Source: Desulfopila sp. IMCC35006
Lineage (GTDB): Bacteria; Desulfobacterota; Desulfobulbia; Desulfobulbales; Desulfocapsaceae
Length of the DNA stretch: 64,000 nt
Reading direction: 5' to 3'
Assembly (NCBI RefSeq): GCF_005116645.1
Contig: NZ_SWCM01000006.1
Location: 1 to 64,000, forward strand
Part shown: one piece after another, positions 23,930 to 33,143 of the stretch
Numbering within the stretch: position 1 is the stretch's first letter
Layout: every line of letters starts with the position of its first letter
Notes under the pieces: generated by a model
Told to the model about the DNA's origin: nothing
What the model saw: the letters and a program-made list of their open reading frames with translations, nothing else
Database searches by the model: none
Made by a program: the position numbers and the translations under genes

Positions 23930-25948
23930 TTATTCCATTCCAAGGGCTTGTCTGTCAGCCATATCCATAAGAACCCTGTCACGGGCTTTATCGATGCCAA
24001 GTTCCTTACGTTTCTTGTCAATATGGGCGATCATTTTATGTGCATGCTTTACAGGATCGGGCTCACAATCCCACATGCCGCCATACATTTTCTCCATGTC
24101 TTTATAGAGATAGTCTTTGAAGACCGGGGCACCTTCAACAGGCATATGATACCCAAAGACGGTGTAGACACCCGAGGCGACAAAATATTGACCAATAGAG
24201 ATAGCCTTCTCGCTCATCCACTCAGGCGCACTGCCCGCGGCCGGCAGATCACAGATATCGTTGCCGAGACCACCGGCTTTAACAACCTCCGTTGCGGCAA
24301 GCAGGATCCGGCTGTTATCGACACAGGAGCCGAGATGCAGGACAGGCGGGATGCCAACAGTCTCACAAACCTCACGAAGGCCGGGACCACAATGGACGGC
24401 AGCCGACTCAGGAGTGCAAAGCCCGTGCATACCGGCAGCAATGGCACTACAACCAGTGGTCAAAACGATGACATCGTTCTTGATCAATTCTTTAATGATA
24501 GTGATATGTTCGTCATTGTGCTTGGTACGGGCGTTATTACAGCCAACAACACCAGCGATACCACGAATACGGCCGTTGATGATATTGTCATTCAAGGTGA
24601 AATAATCGCCTCGGAAACTTCCACCCAGGTGGTATTTGATTGACTCCACGCCAAAGCCGGCAACCTGGCTTGATTTATGACGGGGAATCATAACCTCGGC
24701 ACCACGATTCTCATAGTTATCAATAGCAATTTTAACAATGCGGATCGCATCTTCCATTGCATGGTGCTCATCAAACTCGATGTGCAGAACATTCGGCTGC
24801 TCCATCCTGGCAATTGGATGCGTAGTGATCAGCTTGGTATGAAAGCACTTGGCAACATTGGCCAGGTTCTGGAAGATACACTGGACGTCAACAACCATTG
24901 CATCACAGGCACCGGTAATGATGGCGAGTTCCTGCTGGAGGAAGGTTCCTGCGGGTGGAACGCCATGGCGTTGGAGCACTTCGTTAGCGGTACAGCAAAT
25001 ACCGGCCAACTGTATTCCTTTCGCACCCTTCGATTTAGAATAGTCTATCAACTCCTGGGACTGTGCAGCAGCAACGATCATTTCGGACAAGAGAGGCTCA
25101 TGACCATGCACGATGATGTTTACGTGGTCCGCTTTCATGACGCCAAGATCAGCCTCGGCCTGCAGAGGAGTAGGAGTGCCGAACATAACGTCCTGCAGGT
25201 CGGTCCCGATCATGGAACCACCCCAGCCATCAGCAAGAGATGCCCTGGTTCCCTGCTTCATCAGATTTTTGTAGTCCTGATCAACGCCCATATGGGTACG
25301 ATGCATGATTTCAACTATCTCGCGATCGACGTTACGGGGAATGACACCTTGTTCCGCCCACTTATCCTGGAGGGGTTGTGGTGCTCTTTTGATCATATGG
25401 AGATTGCCGGTTGGTTTACCCCATTCTGCCACAGCCACTTCGCCAACCGCAATGGCAACTTCTCTGAGATCACGATCCTTGACCACGCCATCAACCTCTA
25501 CGGTGGTGGCAACACCATAATACGGCGCAATCTGAAAGAGTTTTACCGGATCCTTGATCTTGTAATCTTCGACTTCTCCCTTAGCCGCGGCCAGGAAGGT
25601 AATAGCGACATTTCGGCCATGGTCGGAGTGAGCGGCTGCTCCACCGGCGATCATACGAATAAAGTTTCTGGCACAGATGGTGTTGGCGGTAGCGCCGCAA
25701 AGCCCTTTGCGGGTATCTTCGCCCTGGATGCCATCTTTAGGCAACGGCAGTCGGCATGGTCCCATTGCACAGTTCTTACAACAGATACCCTGCATACCGA
25801 TGGCACAGGGCTTCATGGTTACCGCCCGGTCAAACACGGTTTCAACGCCGAGCTGTTGGGCTCTGCGGATCATCTCCTGGGTAGACTGGTCAATTGACGC
25901 GGTGCTTGCATCAGCTAATTTAACGATTTTTTCTTTTAATTCTGCCAT
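23930..25948 (-). CDS. acsA: CO dehydrogenase subunit of the CODH/ACS complex
   Basis: This 672-aa Ni-CODH sits directly upstream of acsB (about 45 bp), so it is the likely beta subunit of CODH/ACS. The D-cluster pair in PCAIGMQGIC, the B-cluster Cys and the C-cluster ligand motifs (VHGHEP, GICCTA, VQCIFQ, VVGCNNAR, TTGCSAI, GSCVDN) are all present. The start at 25948 is preferred over an upstream Met at 25966 because AAGAGG lies between them. Its C-terminal 30 residues nearly match the second copy, while the rest is clearly diverged, for example in the cluster loops. It follows acsD by about 80 bp. Confidence 0.95.
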   Translation of the reverse strand: MAELKEKIVKLADASTASIDQSTQEMIRRAQQLGVETVFDRAVTMKPCAIGMQGICCKNCAMGPCRLPLPKDGIQGEDTRKGLCGATANTICARNFIRMIAGGAAAHSDHGRNVAITFLAAAKGEVEDYKIKDPVKLFQIAPYYGVATTVEVDGVVKDRDLREVAIAVGEVAVAEWGKPTGNLHMIKRAPQPLQDKWAEQGVIPRNVDREIVEIMHRTHMGVDQDYKNLMKQGTRASLADGWGGSMIGTDLQDVMFGTPTPLQAEADLGVMKADHVNIIVHGHEPLLSEMIVAAAQSQELIDYSKSKGAKGIQLAGICCTANEVLQRHGVPPAGTFLQQELAIITGACDAMVVDVQCIFQNLANVAKCFHTKLITTHPIARMEQPNVLHIEFDEHHAMEDAIRIVKIAIDNYENRGAEVMIPRHKSSQVAGFGVESIKYHLGGSFRGDYFTLNDNIINGRIRGIAGVVGCNNARTKHNDEHITIIKELIKNDVIVLTTGCSAIAAGMHGLCTPESAAVHCGPGLREVCETVGIPPVLHLGSCVDNSRILLAATEVVKAGGLGNDICDLPAAGSAPEWMSEKAISIGQYFVASGVYTVFGYHMPVEGAPVFKDYLYKDMEKMYGGMWDCEPDPVKHAHKMIAHIDKKRKELGIDKARDRVLMDMADRQALGME

Positions 25949-26029
25949 ATCAATGTTCCTCTTCATAGAGTTTTGAGATTTTTTTATTATCTCAAGAGCT
26001 TTGCTTCATGCATAAATTGATATTCTGAT

Positions 26030-27583
26030 TTATTTTCTCTTGTGGAATCTATCCAACATATCGAGAATTTTTTCCTGGGCGGTTTTTTGCTCCGCAGCGG
26101 CGGTCATCGCCATTTCAGCAACAGGTTTACTTGCGGCAGACTCATCATGAGCTTTTTTAGCCTGCGCTCTCAGCCTCTTCAAAGCCTTCTCGTCGTCTTC
26201 TCTTTGCTGTGCTTCGGCCTTCAATTTATCTGCTTCAGCTTTTGCTTTGGCTTCGGCATCAGCTTTTGCCTTGGCTTCGGCATCAGCTTTAGCTTTGACC
26301 TCGGCGGCAGCTTTGGCCTTGGCATCGGCTTCAGCTTTAGCAGCAGCTTTGGCCTCAGCCTCGGCAGCAGCTTTGGCGGCTGCGGCAGGATCTACGGCAG
26401 GTGCAGCTTTTTCTTCTGCTTTTGGCGCAGCCGGGGCAGGTGCGGCGGGAGCGGCAGCCTGAGCAGCAGGTGCAGCGGGTGCTTTAGCGGCAGGGGCAGC
26501 GGGAGCGGCCTTCTTGGCAGGACCTGCTTTCTTTTCTTCCTCGACAATGGTCAGATCGGGGGCCGGGGCAAGCGCTGCAAAATCAATTTTCGCTTCTTCC
26601 AGGATTTTGGTTATGGCGGCGGCATCAGTCAGCGAGCCACCATCAGCCAGCGCATTGATGAATTGCTTGACCAATTTGATCGCTTCAGGATGACGCATAA
26701 TAAGAATGTTGGAACCACTGAGCAGATAGGTTACCGCACCAACGGCTTCCATCATGATCCCTCGTTTTTCCTGATCCCCGAGAAGAGGGGCTTCGGCAGA
26801 TGGCTGCTTGGCTTCTTTGCATTTCCAGATCTCATTGCCAAGGTTGTTGATCATCGGAAACTGGAGTTTTTCATCACCCTGGACCATTGCTGCCATGGCT
26901 AATCGCTCCATGACCGAGTAGGTGTATTCCAGACCGTAGCCGAGGCCACCGGTGGTCGGATCAACCAACACGCGCTCCATTGGCATACCGAGGTTTTCCA
27001 GGAGGATGTTCACCTGCTTGGCAAGGTTGACATCAATAGGGGAAGAGGAGATGACCGCATGGCCGTAGCCCATGGCCGCAGCGCCGATCCCCTTGTAGTT
27101 CTTCTCTTCGACCGGGCCAAGCACCAGATTCTGGCCCTGACATTCCTCGGCAACAACCTTTAATACCGCTTCATCTTTCGCTGGATTTGCACAGCCCCAT
27201 ACGATGACGGGAACGTTGACTGCCGCCAGAACTTTTTTAACCGTTTCGGCAGCTGATTGAGGACTTGCATCTTTGTCATTCGGGTCAATACTTTTCAGCT
27301 GCACGACGATTGCATCGGCACCAAATTTTTCGACGCATTTTTTTGCCCAGGCGGCGGGATCGGAGGCTACATCTTTGAATTGGGCCATTACAGGTTCTGC
27401 CCAGTCCTCAGGCTCCATATCCCAGATTTCCATTGCAATAATGGGCTTGTTCGGCATGCTGCCTTCGAATGTATAGAAGGGAAAGCATGTCTCACCTCCC
27501 ACAGTAATAGCTGCATCACCTTTTCCAATGGAAATTGCTTTAATGCCGCCGCTATAGGATTCCTTCTTTAGTTTAAATCCCAC
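26030..27583 (-). CDS. acsD: Corrinoid/iron-sulfur protein small (delta) subunit with long Ala/Lys-rich C-terminal extension
   Basis: AcsD pairs with AcsC to cradle the corrinoid. The TIM-barrel core covers about residues 1-345, including DPTTGGLGYGLEYTYSV. It is followed by an extension absent from the Moorella subunit: an Ala/Pro-rich linker (about 355-400), a highly charged Ala/Lys/Glu segment of TolA-like composition likely to form a long helix (about 400-480), and a final helix ending ILDMLDRFHKRK. The GTG at 27583 is chosen because TAAGGAGG lies 5 nt before it; an ATG at 27628 lacks such a site. Repeated GCTTTGGC/GCATC units encode the charged part. The frame is intact through the extension and ends at a normal stop. 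Confidence 0.93.
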   Translation of the reverse strand: MGFKLKKESYSGGIKAISIGKGDAAITVGGETCFPFYTFEGSMPNKPIIAMEIWDMEPEDWAEPVMAQFKDVASDPAAWAKKCVEKFGADAIVVQLKSIDPNDKDASPQSAAETVKKVLAAVNVPVIVWGCANPAKDEAVLKVVAEECQGQNLVLGPVEEKNYKGIGAAAMGYGHAVISSSPIDVNLAKQVNILLENLGMPMERVLVDPTTGGLGYGLEYTYSVMERLAMAAMVQGDEKLQFPMINNLGNEIWKCKEAKQPSAEAPLLGDQEKRGIMMEAVGAVTYLLSGSNILIMRHPEAIKLVKQFINALADGGSLTDAAAITKILEEAKIDFAALAPAPDLTIVEEEKKAGPAKKAAPAAPAAKAPAAPAAQAAAPAAPAPAAPKAEEKAAPAVDPAAAAKAAAEAEAKAAAKAEADAKAKAAAEVKAKADAEAKAKADAEAKAKAEADKLKAEAQQREDDEKALKRLRAQAKKAHDESAASKPVAEMAMTAAAEQKTAQEKILDMLDRFHKRK

Positions 27584-27628
27584 TTTTGCCTCCTTACTGG
27601 TGAGTAATTTTTCTCCTGAAGGTTGCAT

Positions 27629-27776
27629 CTGACTTCAACATCAACCCTCCCTTTTAACACTAGCCAAACAACAAGAGGTACAAAATGTTTACTAAAAATA
27701 TTTAATTCATGCAGTACAGCGTTCCGTTCAGACCGGGCAAGAGACGTGCGTTATGCTCTTATTATGCTTTTATATC
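27629..27776. other. Short gap between acsV and acsD
   Basis: This A/T-rich spacer holds the acsD leader. I see no strong hairpin or promoter, so acsV and acsD may be co-transcribed. Confidence 0.45.
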
Positions 27777-29717
27777 TCACTTCCCCCTTGCCTTCAAACG
27801 TGCCTGCAGTCGTGGAAATTTCTCTATTTCCGTGTGCGGCAGAAACATCGCTGCAATGTAATTATTCATATATGATGGCGTCTCAGAAAGTTCAAAGTTG
27901 GTCATTTTCTGAGTCACCGACACGACGTCCTGACGAATTCTGTTCGTCAAAGAACTCATCCGTGCACCCATAAGTGAACCGTTGCCGATAAAGGTAACAC
28001 GCTCCGGATCGACCTCGGGCAAAAGTCCCAGGACCATCGCTTTTTCCAGATCAATATAACTGCCGAAGCCGCCGGCCAAGATGATGTGATCGACTTCGGC
28101 CATCGACAATCCTACTTCTTCAAGCAATGTCATGCAACCACTATAGATAGCGCCTTTAGCCCGAATAAGATTGTCGAGATCCGGTTCGGTCAAGACAATA
28201 TCCCGATCAAGCTGGGTCTCTTCTTTCCAGGCAATGACATATTCCCACACATGATTGGATTTTCTAACGCGGGAGGTGCCGAGATCGCGATTAAACTTAC
28301 CCCGATTATTGATCAAACCCATTTCGAACATAACGGCGGCCATGGTAATCAGGCCGGAACCGCAAATACCCTTTGGCCGAACATCACCGATGGTGAAGAT
28401 CATCGGTTCAAAAGTGATGGGATCAAGAGAAAAATCCTCAATAGCTCCTTGAGCGGCGCGCATGCCGAATTCAATGCCGCCTCCTTCAAAAGCCGGGCCG
28501 GCTGAGCAGGCGGTGCAGGCCAGCCAGTCCTTATTGCCGACCACTAATTCTGCATTGGTGCCGATATCGAGAAAAAGTGTCAGCTCTTCTTTGCGATACA
28601 TTCCGGAACCCATGACGCCGGCAACTATATCGCCACCGACGAAACTGGAAACCTGCGGGTAGATAAGCGCTATGGCATGCTGGTTTATGTTGATGCCGAT
28701 GGATCCCGCGGTAAACGGCGGATACAGCGTGGCAGTCGGGACGTAGGGGGCTCTGCGGATATTGCGTGGATCAATTTTAAGAAACAGCTGCGTCATGGTG
28801 GTGTTGCCGGAAAGCGTAATGGTCGAAATATCTTCCCGGTCGACCTTCGCCTTACGGATGATCTTTTCAAGCACGCTGTTCATGGTGCTGACCACAACCT
28901 CCTGAAGTTTCTCGAGTCCCCCAGGTTTTTCCGCATAGATTATACGGGTAATGACGTCTTCTCCGTAACTTATCTGACCATTAAAATCTCCCGCTTCAGC
29001 CAGGCACTTGCCGGTGGTCAGATGAATCAGCTGCCCATAAATGGTTGTCGTACCGATATCCATGGCAACGGCGTAAATCTCGTTGGTCGTATCGCCAGGC
29101 TGGACATTGATAATAAGATTTTTCCCGTCGCTTCTTACGGGACGGATCACCGTGACTGTTACCTGAAAATCACTTTCCCGCATGACCGAAGGGAGTTTGC
29201 GGATAACTTCCAGGGTGAGTTCCAGCTTATGTTCATTAGCCTCCAGCTTGAGATGCTCGATCAGCCTGGTGACATCAGGCATATTATTCTGCGCATCTGG
29301 AGGGGTGAGAGTCAGGAATATTTTGGCGACGGGGGGGATAAACAGGCCTTCTTCCTTCAGGCTCTCAAAGTCCATCTGCCGAATAGCGGCAGTCCTGCGT
29401 GGAGTCGCCAGCAGGTTCATTACACTTTTGTCGATGGAAGATTCGATCGGAATGCGGACGGTGACGTCTTCAGTTACGCGTGCCAGACAGGCCAGACGGT
29501 ACCCTTTCGCACTGTCCTCTTTGCTGAGCCTTTCGGAGATACCGCCTGCAACGCTTCCTTTTTCGACAAGGACACGACATTTTCCGCAGACGCCTTCGCC
29601 ACCGCACGAGGCGTTAATATGAACACCGGCCTGAAGCGCAGCCCGAATGAGACTTTCCCCCGAAGAGACAGTTATGGCTCTATCATGGGGTAGAAATGTG
29701 ATGGTGCATTCACTCAT
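27777..29717 (-). CDS. acsV: Reductive activator of the corrinoid/iron-sulfur protein (RACo, ASKHA-type)
   Basis: RACo uses ATP to reduce inactive Co(II) corrinoid protein back to Co(I). The 646-aa protein has an N-terminal [2Fe-2S] domain (Cys38, Cys44, Cys47, Cys77). A linker and middle domain follow, then a C-terminal actin-like ATPase (DUF4445 family) with MDIGTTTIYGQL, LDIGTNAELVVG and AGGFGSYIDLEKA phosphate/adenosine motifs. It is the first gene of the minus-strand CODH/ACS locus. The ATG has AGAAGGA upstream. Similar activators serve methylamine methyltransferases, but the acs neighbours favour AcsV. Confidence 0.93.
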   Translation of the reverse strand: MSECTITFLPHDRAITVSSGESLIRAALQAGVHINASCGGEGVCGKCRVLVEKGSVAGGISERLSKEDSAKGYRLACLARVTEDVTVRIPIESSIDKSVMNLLATPRRTAAIRQMDFESLKEEGLFIPPVAKIFLTLTPPDAQNNMPDVTRLIEHLKLEANEHKLELTLEVIRKLPSVMRESDFQVTVTVIRPVRSDGKNLIINVQPGDTTNEIYAVAMDIGTTTIYGQLIHLTTGKCLAEAGDFNGQISYGEDVITRIIYAEKPGGLEKLQEVVVSTMNSVLEKIIRKAKVDREDISTITLSGNTTMTQLFLKIDPRNIRRAPYVPTATLYPPFTAGSIGININQHAIALIYPQVSSFVGGDIVAGVMGSGMYRKEELTLFLDIGTNAELVVGNKDWLACTACSAGPAFEGGGIEFGMRAAQGAIEDFSLDPITFEPMIFTIGDVRPKGICGSGLITMAAVMFEMGLINNRGKFNRDLGTSRVRKSNHVWEYVIAWKEETQLDRDIVLTEPDLDNLIRAKGAIYSGCMTLLEEVGLSMAEVDHIILAGGFGSYIDLEKAMVLGLLPEVDPERVTFIGNGSLMGARMSSLTNRIRQDVVSVTQKMTNFELSETPSYMNNYIAAMFLPHTEIEKFPRLQARLKARGK

Positions 29718-29902
29718 TCGGTTTTCCTTCTCCGCTCAGGAATTAAAGGGATTTAACTGTTTTCTTTAATTCGCGGTTCAGCAATATCCACCATCAGCAG
29801 CATTGATCAGCACAATGTACGAATATTACTTTATTCATAACCTGGCATTGCAAAATCAGACACTTCGATACATCTCTTACTTTCGATTGCTTATCGGGCC
29901 CA

Positions 29903-29937
29903 AATATATCATATATTTTCACACTTACAACTTGTAA
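29903..29937 (-). promoter_or_regulatory. Candidate acs promoter with two palindromes
   Basis: On the minus strand TTGTAA (29930-29925) and TATATT (29908-29903) are 16 bp apart. The -35 lies in the palindrome TTACAA-C-TTGTAA (29925-29937) and the -10 in AATATAT-C-ATATATT (29903-29917). A dimeric regulator could bind either. The leader to acsV would be about 180 nt. Confidence 0.4.
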
Positions 29938-30234
29938 TTGGGAATTTTTCTCTTGGAACTCCACAAAGTAGATCACAATCAATATTTCTTTTTCTTTGTT
30001 ATATCACATCGCTAATTCTTATACATGAAGCAAACCGTCCTCATCTCCTTAATATTAGGAGAGATGTTGATGGTGGCTCGAAACACCTTTTCGTTATACC
30101 CGCAAAGAACACAATACTAGTCAGTTTTATTTGAGTTTCTCTTCAAAAATATTCATAAATAAATGTCAAGCTAAGCGACTACTGTGTTTCTTCTTTTCAA
30201 TTATCCTTTCCCATGGCAGACACGGCATAGGCCT

Positions 30235-30249
30235 ATTGGTAATACCAAT
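30235..30249. promoter_or_regulatory. GntR/FadR-type operator (LldR/PdhR-like)
   Basis: ATTGGTAATACCAAT is a 15-bp palindrome matching the ATTGGTnnnACCAAT boxes of PdhR and LldR in enterobacteria. It lies about 100 bp upstream of the promoter of the lactate/glycolate dehydrogenase genes. The regulator is not in this window. Confidence 0.7.
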
Positions 30250-30339
30250 TTAATCCTGCCCTGGCGTCCCACCACGCCAAATATATTTATATAGTTATAT
30301 TAGTTGGTTAATAATTTTACCTGGTATTTATTATTATTC

Positions 30340-30381
30340 TTGACAAGACCATTGGTACATTTTAAGATTGGTACTACCTTT
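30340..30381 (+). promoter_or_regulatory. Sigma-70 promoter with overlapping operator half-sites
   Basis: TTGACA (30340-30345) and TAAGAT (30363-30368) are 17 bp apart. ATTGGTAC occurs twice, at 30351-30358 in the spacer and at 30367-30374 over the -10/start. The second continues into TACC, so it resembles the upstream palindrome. Repression by looping between 30242 and 30374 is plausible. Confidence 0.72.
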
Positions 30382-30428
30382 AGAACACTGCAGCCTCGCA
30401 AGCTGTTTCAACGTCAACGGAGCACGAC

Positions 30429-31823
30429 ATGATTAGAAGTAAAGTTGAGGAATTACAAGCTATTTTTGGTGAAAAGAACGTCCTCACCGAAATCGAGGAT
30501 ATGGTAGCATATAGCTATGACGCCTCGCATGTGGAAATTCAACCGGAGGCAGTTGTGTTTGCAACCGCCACCGAGCAGGTCAGCAAACTGATGCAATTCG
30601 CTTATCGCGAAAAAATTCCCGTCACCCCCCGCGGTCAGGGGAGCGGCTTATCAGGTGGTTCGGTTCCCTTGAAAAAAGGCATTGTCCTGTGTATGGACAA
30701 AATGAATCGTCTTATTGACTTTGATCCTGCCAACCGCCTGATCACTGTTGAAGCCGGCATGACCACTGCCGACATCGACCCGATAGCCGCCAAGGCTAAT
30801 CTCTTTTATCCGCCCGACCCGGGCAGCGTCGCTTTTTCAACAATCGGCGGCAACGTCGCGGAAAATGCCGGCGGCCTTCGCGGTTTGAAATATGGCGTTA
30901 CCAAGGATTATGTGAAAATGATGAAAGTCGTCCTCCCCCAGGGCGATATCGTCACGATGGGCAATAAATGCGTCAAGCATGTCGCAGGATTCAACATGGA
31001 AGGCATTTTCGTCGGCAGTGAGGGATTGCTCGGGATCATGACTGAGGTAACCCTTGCCTTATTGCCTGTGCCGGAACATCGCGAGTCTGCTCTGGCAATA
31101 TTCAACAGCCTAGATGGCGCCGCGCGTGCCGTTTCCGCTATCATCGCCGCCGGAGTAACGCCCTCGACGATGGAGTTTATGGATAATGTGACGATCAATT
31201 CTATCCAGAATTTCAAGGATTGCGGACTTCCCCGGGACGGTGCGGCGGTACTGCTGATCGAGACGGATGGCGAGAAAAATTCCGCTATTGCCGAAATGGC
31301 TAAAGTTGAAGTGGAAGTCAAAAAGAATGACATCCGTGAATTTGCCAGAGCAAAAAGCACCGAAGAGCGCAACCGGCTATTCGAGGGACGCCGCGTGGCC
31401 TTGAACGCCCTGGCCAGCGTCAGACCCAATCTCATTCTCGAAGACGCGACAGTCATGCGGTCCAAATTGCCGGACATGGTCCGCGGCATCAGTCAGATCG
31501 CTGCAAAATACGGTCTGCAGATAGGTATCTTCGGGCACGCCGGTGACGGCAACCTCCATCCAACTATCCTGCTGGATATGCAGGACAAAGACGAAAAGGC
31601 CCGGGCTGAAAAGGGCGTTGCGGAACTCTTCCAGCTGGCCATCGACCTTGAGGGAACTATCTCCGGAGAGCACGGCATCGGCTTGGAAAAAAAACCATTT
31701 TTACAAAATCAGATAGGCGCTGAAGGGATCAGGATGCTCCAGAACATCAAAAAGACCTTTGATCCGCTTAACCTGCTCAACCCAGGCAAGATGTTTGACA
31801 TGCCTGAGCAACAGTCGGCGTAA
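30429..31823 (+). CDS. FAD-linked D-lactate/glycolate dehydrogenase, GlcD-type
   Basis: The 464-aa flavoprotein oxidises a 2-hydroxy acid, most likely D-lactate, to the 2-oxo acid. It has the PCMH FAD-binding domain with TPRGQGSGLSGGSVPL, PPDPGSVAFSTIGGNVAENAGG and the typical C-terminal cap with FGHAGDGNLHP and SGEHGIGLEK. No Fe-S motif is present; the next gene supplies one. Its start follows a good promoter and a GntR-type operator. Glycolate is an alternative substrate. The AATGGAGC-like ribosome site (CGGAGCACGAC) precedes the ATG. Confidence 0.93.
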   Translation: MIRSKVEELQAIFGEKNVLTEIEDMVAYSYDASHVEIQPEAVVFATATEQVSKLMQFAYREKIPVTPRGQGSGLSGGSVPLKKGIVLCMDKMNRLIDFDPANRLITVEAGMTTADIDPIAAKANLFYPPDPGSVAFSTIGGNVAENAGGLRGLKYGVTKDYVKMMKVVLPQGDIVTMGNKCVKHVAGFNMEGIFVGSEGLLGIMTEVTLALLPVPEHRESALAIFNSLDGAARAVSAIIAAGVTPSTMEFMDNVTINSIQNFKDCGLPRDGAAVLLIETDGEKNSAIAEMAKVEVEVKKNDIREFARAKSTEERNRLFEGRRVALNALASVRPNLILEDATVMRSKLPDMVRGISQIAAKYGLQIGIFGHAGDGNLHPTILLDMQDKDEKARAEKGVAELFQLAIDLEGTISGEHGIGLEKKPFLQNQIGAEGIRMLQNIKKTFDPLNLLNPGKMFDMPEQQSA

Positions 31824-31838
31824 GTGAGGTAACAAGAT

Positions 31839-33143
31839 ATGAATACGCACGCTGCTGTAAAAAAACAGGCTGAAAACCATCTGCTGCAAGCTGCCAAGGA
31901 ATTTCAAAAATGCATGCAATGCGGCAAATGTCGGTCAGTCTGTCCTGTTTTTAAAGAAATGGGCAATGAACTCTATGTTGCCCGGGGTAAAAACAAACTG
32001 GCGGAAAAAATTGTCTCCGGCGATCTCCAGATCACCCAGAGGGTAAAAGACGCCATCAATGAATGTTTGAATTGCAAGACCTGTTCAGCCAACTGCCCTG
32101 CCGGCGTCAGCCCCGAGCACGTTGTTCTGAGATTGCGCTGGTATATTACCACCCAGGAAGGACTCGGTTTTTTGCGGGCGCTTATTTTCCGCCAGCTGCT
32201 CTGGCGTAAATGGCCAATCACCGTCGGCGCCATGTTGATTGGCGTTGCCCAGCGAGCTCTCTTTGGTATTGGCCCGAAGAATCCGGTGCGCCATCTCTTT
32301 CCCCTTTTCGGCTTTTCCAAGAGAAGATTCTTTCCCCAGATGGCTCTCAGGAGCGCGCAAAGCCAATACCCTGAGGTAATTCCACCTAAAACGGGCCCGA
32401 CCAAAGGGCGTATCGGTTATTTCACTGGCTGTGCCGGCAATCTGATCTATACCAACGTCGCCAAGTCGGTGGTTGATATCCTCACCGGCTTCGGCTATGA
32501 AGTGGTCATTCCCAAGCAACAAAAATGCAATGGCACCCCGGTACTCGCCAACGGCGATTACGAAGGGGCAAAAATGCTTATGGAGCATAATTTTAATTTA
32601 TTCCAGCGCTATGATCTGGATGCCATTGTCGTCGCCTGTTCGTCCTGCGGGATGTCCCTTAAAAAGGAGATCAAAGTCTTCATCGAAGACAGCCGGGAAT
32701 TACGGGCTTTCACCGAGAAAGTCTATGACATCAATGAGTTTATTGATAAAAATATCGATATTAAAGAAGATCAGTTAGGTCGCCTGCCCTACCGGGTATC
32801 CTACCATGATCCCTGTCATATGGTACGCGGCCAGGGAATCAGCGAACAACCGAGAAGGTTGTTGAAGATGATCCCGGGAGTGCAGTTTAAAGAGATGAAA
32901 GACGCTGCGGTCTGTTGCGGAAGCGCGGGAAGTTACTGCATAACCCACTATGATACGGCAATTAAAATCAACAACCACAAGGTAAAAAACATCCAGGACG
33001 CAGATGTAGAATACGTCGCCACCGGCTGCCCGACTTGCGTAATGCATATTCAGGACAACCTGCAGCAACACGGATCAGATGAGAAAATGCGTTTTGTCGT
33101 GGAAATGCTGGCTGACTCCCTGCGCTCTGCCGGGACTATTTAG
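31839..33143 (+). CDS. Fe-S oxidoreductase, GlcF/HdrD-like electron acceptor of the lactate dehydrogenase
   Basis: The 434-aa protein carries two [4Fe-4S] motifs (CMQCGKCRSVCP and CLNCKTCSANCP) and two CCG domains (ending CSSCGMSL, and CCGSAGSYC with CPTCVMH). It resembles GlcF and HdrD, which take electrons from the FAD subunit and pass them to the membrane pool or to other redox partners. It starts 15 bp after the dehydrogenase gene. Its UAG stop lies in the conserved end (TTTAGTGACTTAG) of a repeat element, with a 16-bp hairpin directly after it. Confidence 0.92.
   Translation: MNTHAAVKKQAENHLLQAAKEFQKCMQCGKCRSVCPVFKEMGNELYVARGKNKLAEKIVSGDLQITQRVKDAINECLNCKTCSANCPAGVSPEHVVLRLRWYITTQEGLGFLRALIFRQLLWRKWPITVGAMLIGVAQRALFGIGPKNPVRHLFPLFGFSKRRFFPQMALRSAQSQYPEVIPPKTGPTKGRIGYFTGCAGNLIYTNVAKSVVDILTGFGYEVVIPKQQKCNGTPVLANGDYEGAKMLMEHNFNLFQRYDLDAIVVACSSCGMSLKKEIKVFIEDSRELRAFTEKVYDINEFIDKNIDIKEDQLGRLPYRVSYHDPCHMVRGQGISEQPRRLLKMIPGVQFKEMKDAAVCCGSAGSYCITHYDTAIKINNHKVKNIQDADVEYVATGCPTCVMHIQDNLQQHGSDEKMRFVVEMLADSLRSAGTI

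Larger units (their letters stand above)
29718..30428. other. Divergent regulatory region between the acs locus and the lactate dehydrogenase operon
   Basis: This 711-bp region is A/T-rich and carries several palindromes, listed separately. Also present are an imperfect hairpin at about 30039-30065 and the inverted repeat TGGCGT-CCCACC-ACGCCA (30262-30279). A 62-codon frame on the minus strand (29794-29982) overlaps the promoter elements and is unlikely to be coding. Confidence 0.7.

Noticed and set aside
24677-25897. 406-codon open frame antisense to the CODH gene
   Set aside because: It mirrors a well-supported CODH gene and shows no ribosome site or motif.
28677-29693. 338-codon open frame antisense to acsV
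   Set aside because: AcsV motifs on the other strand are clear; this is a shadow frame.
29794-29982. 62-codon frame upstream of acsV
   Set aside because: It overlaps the proposed acs promoter palindromes and lacks a ribosome site.
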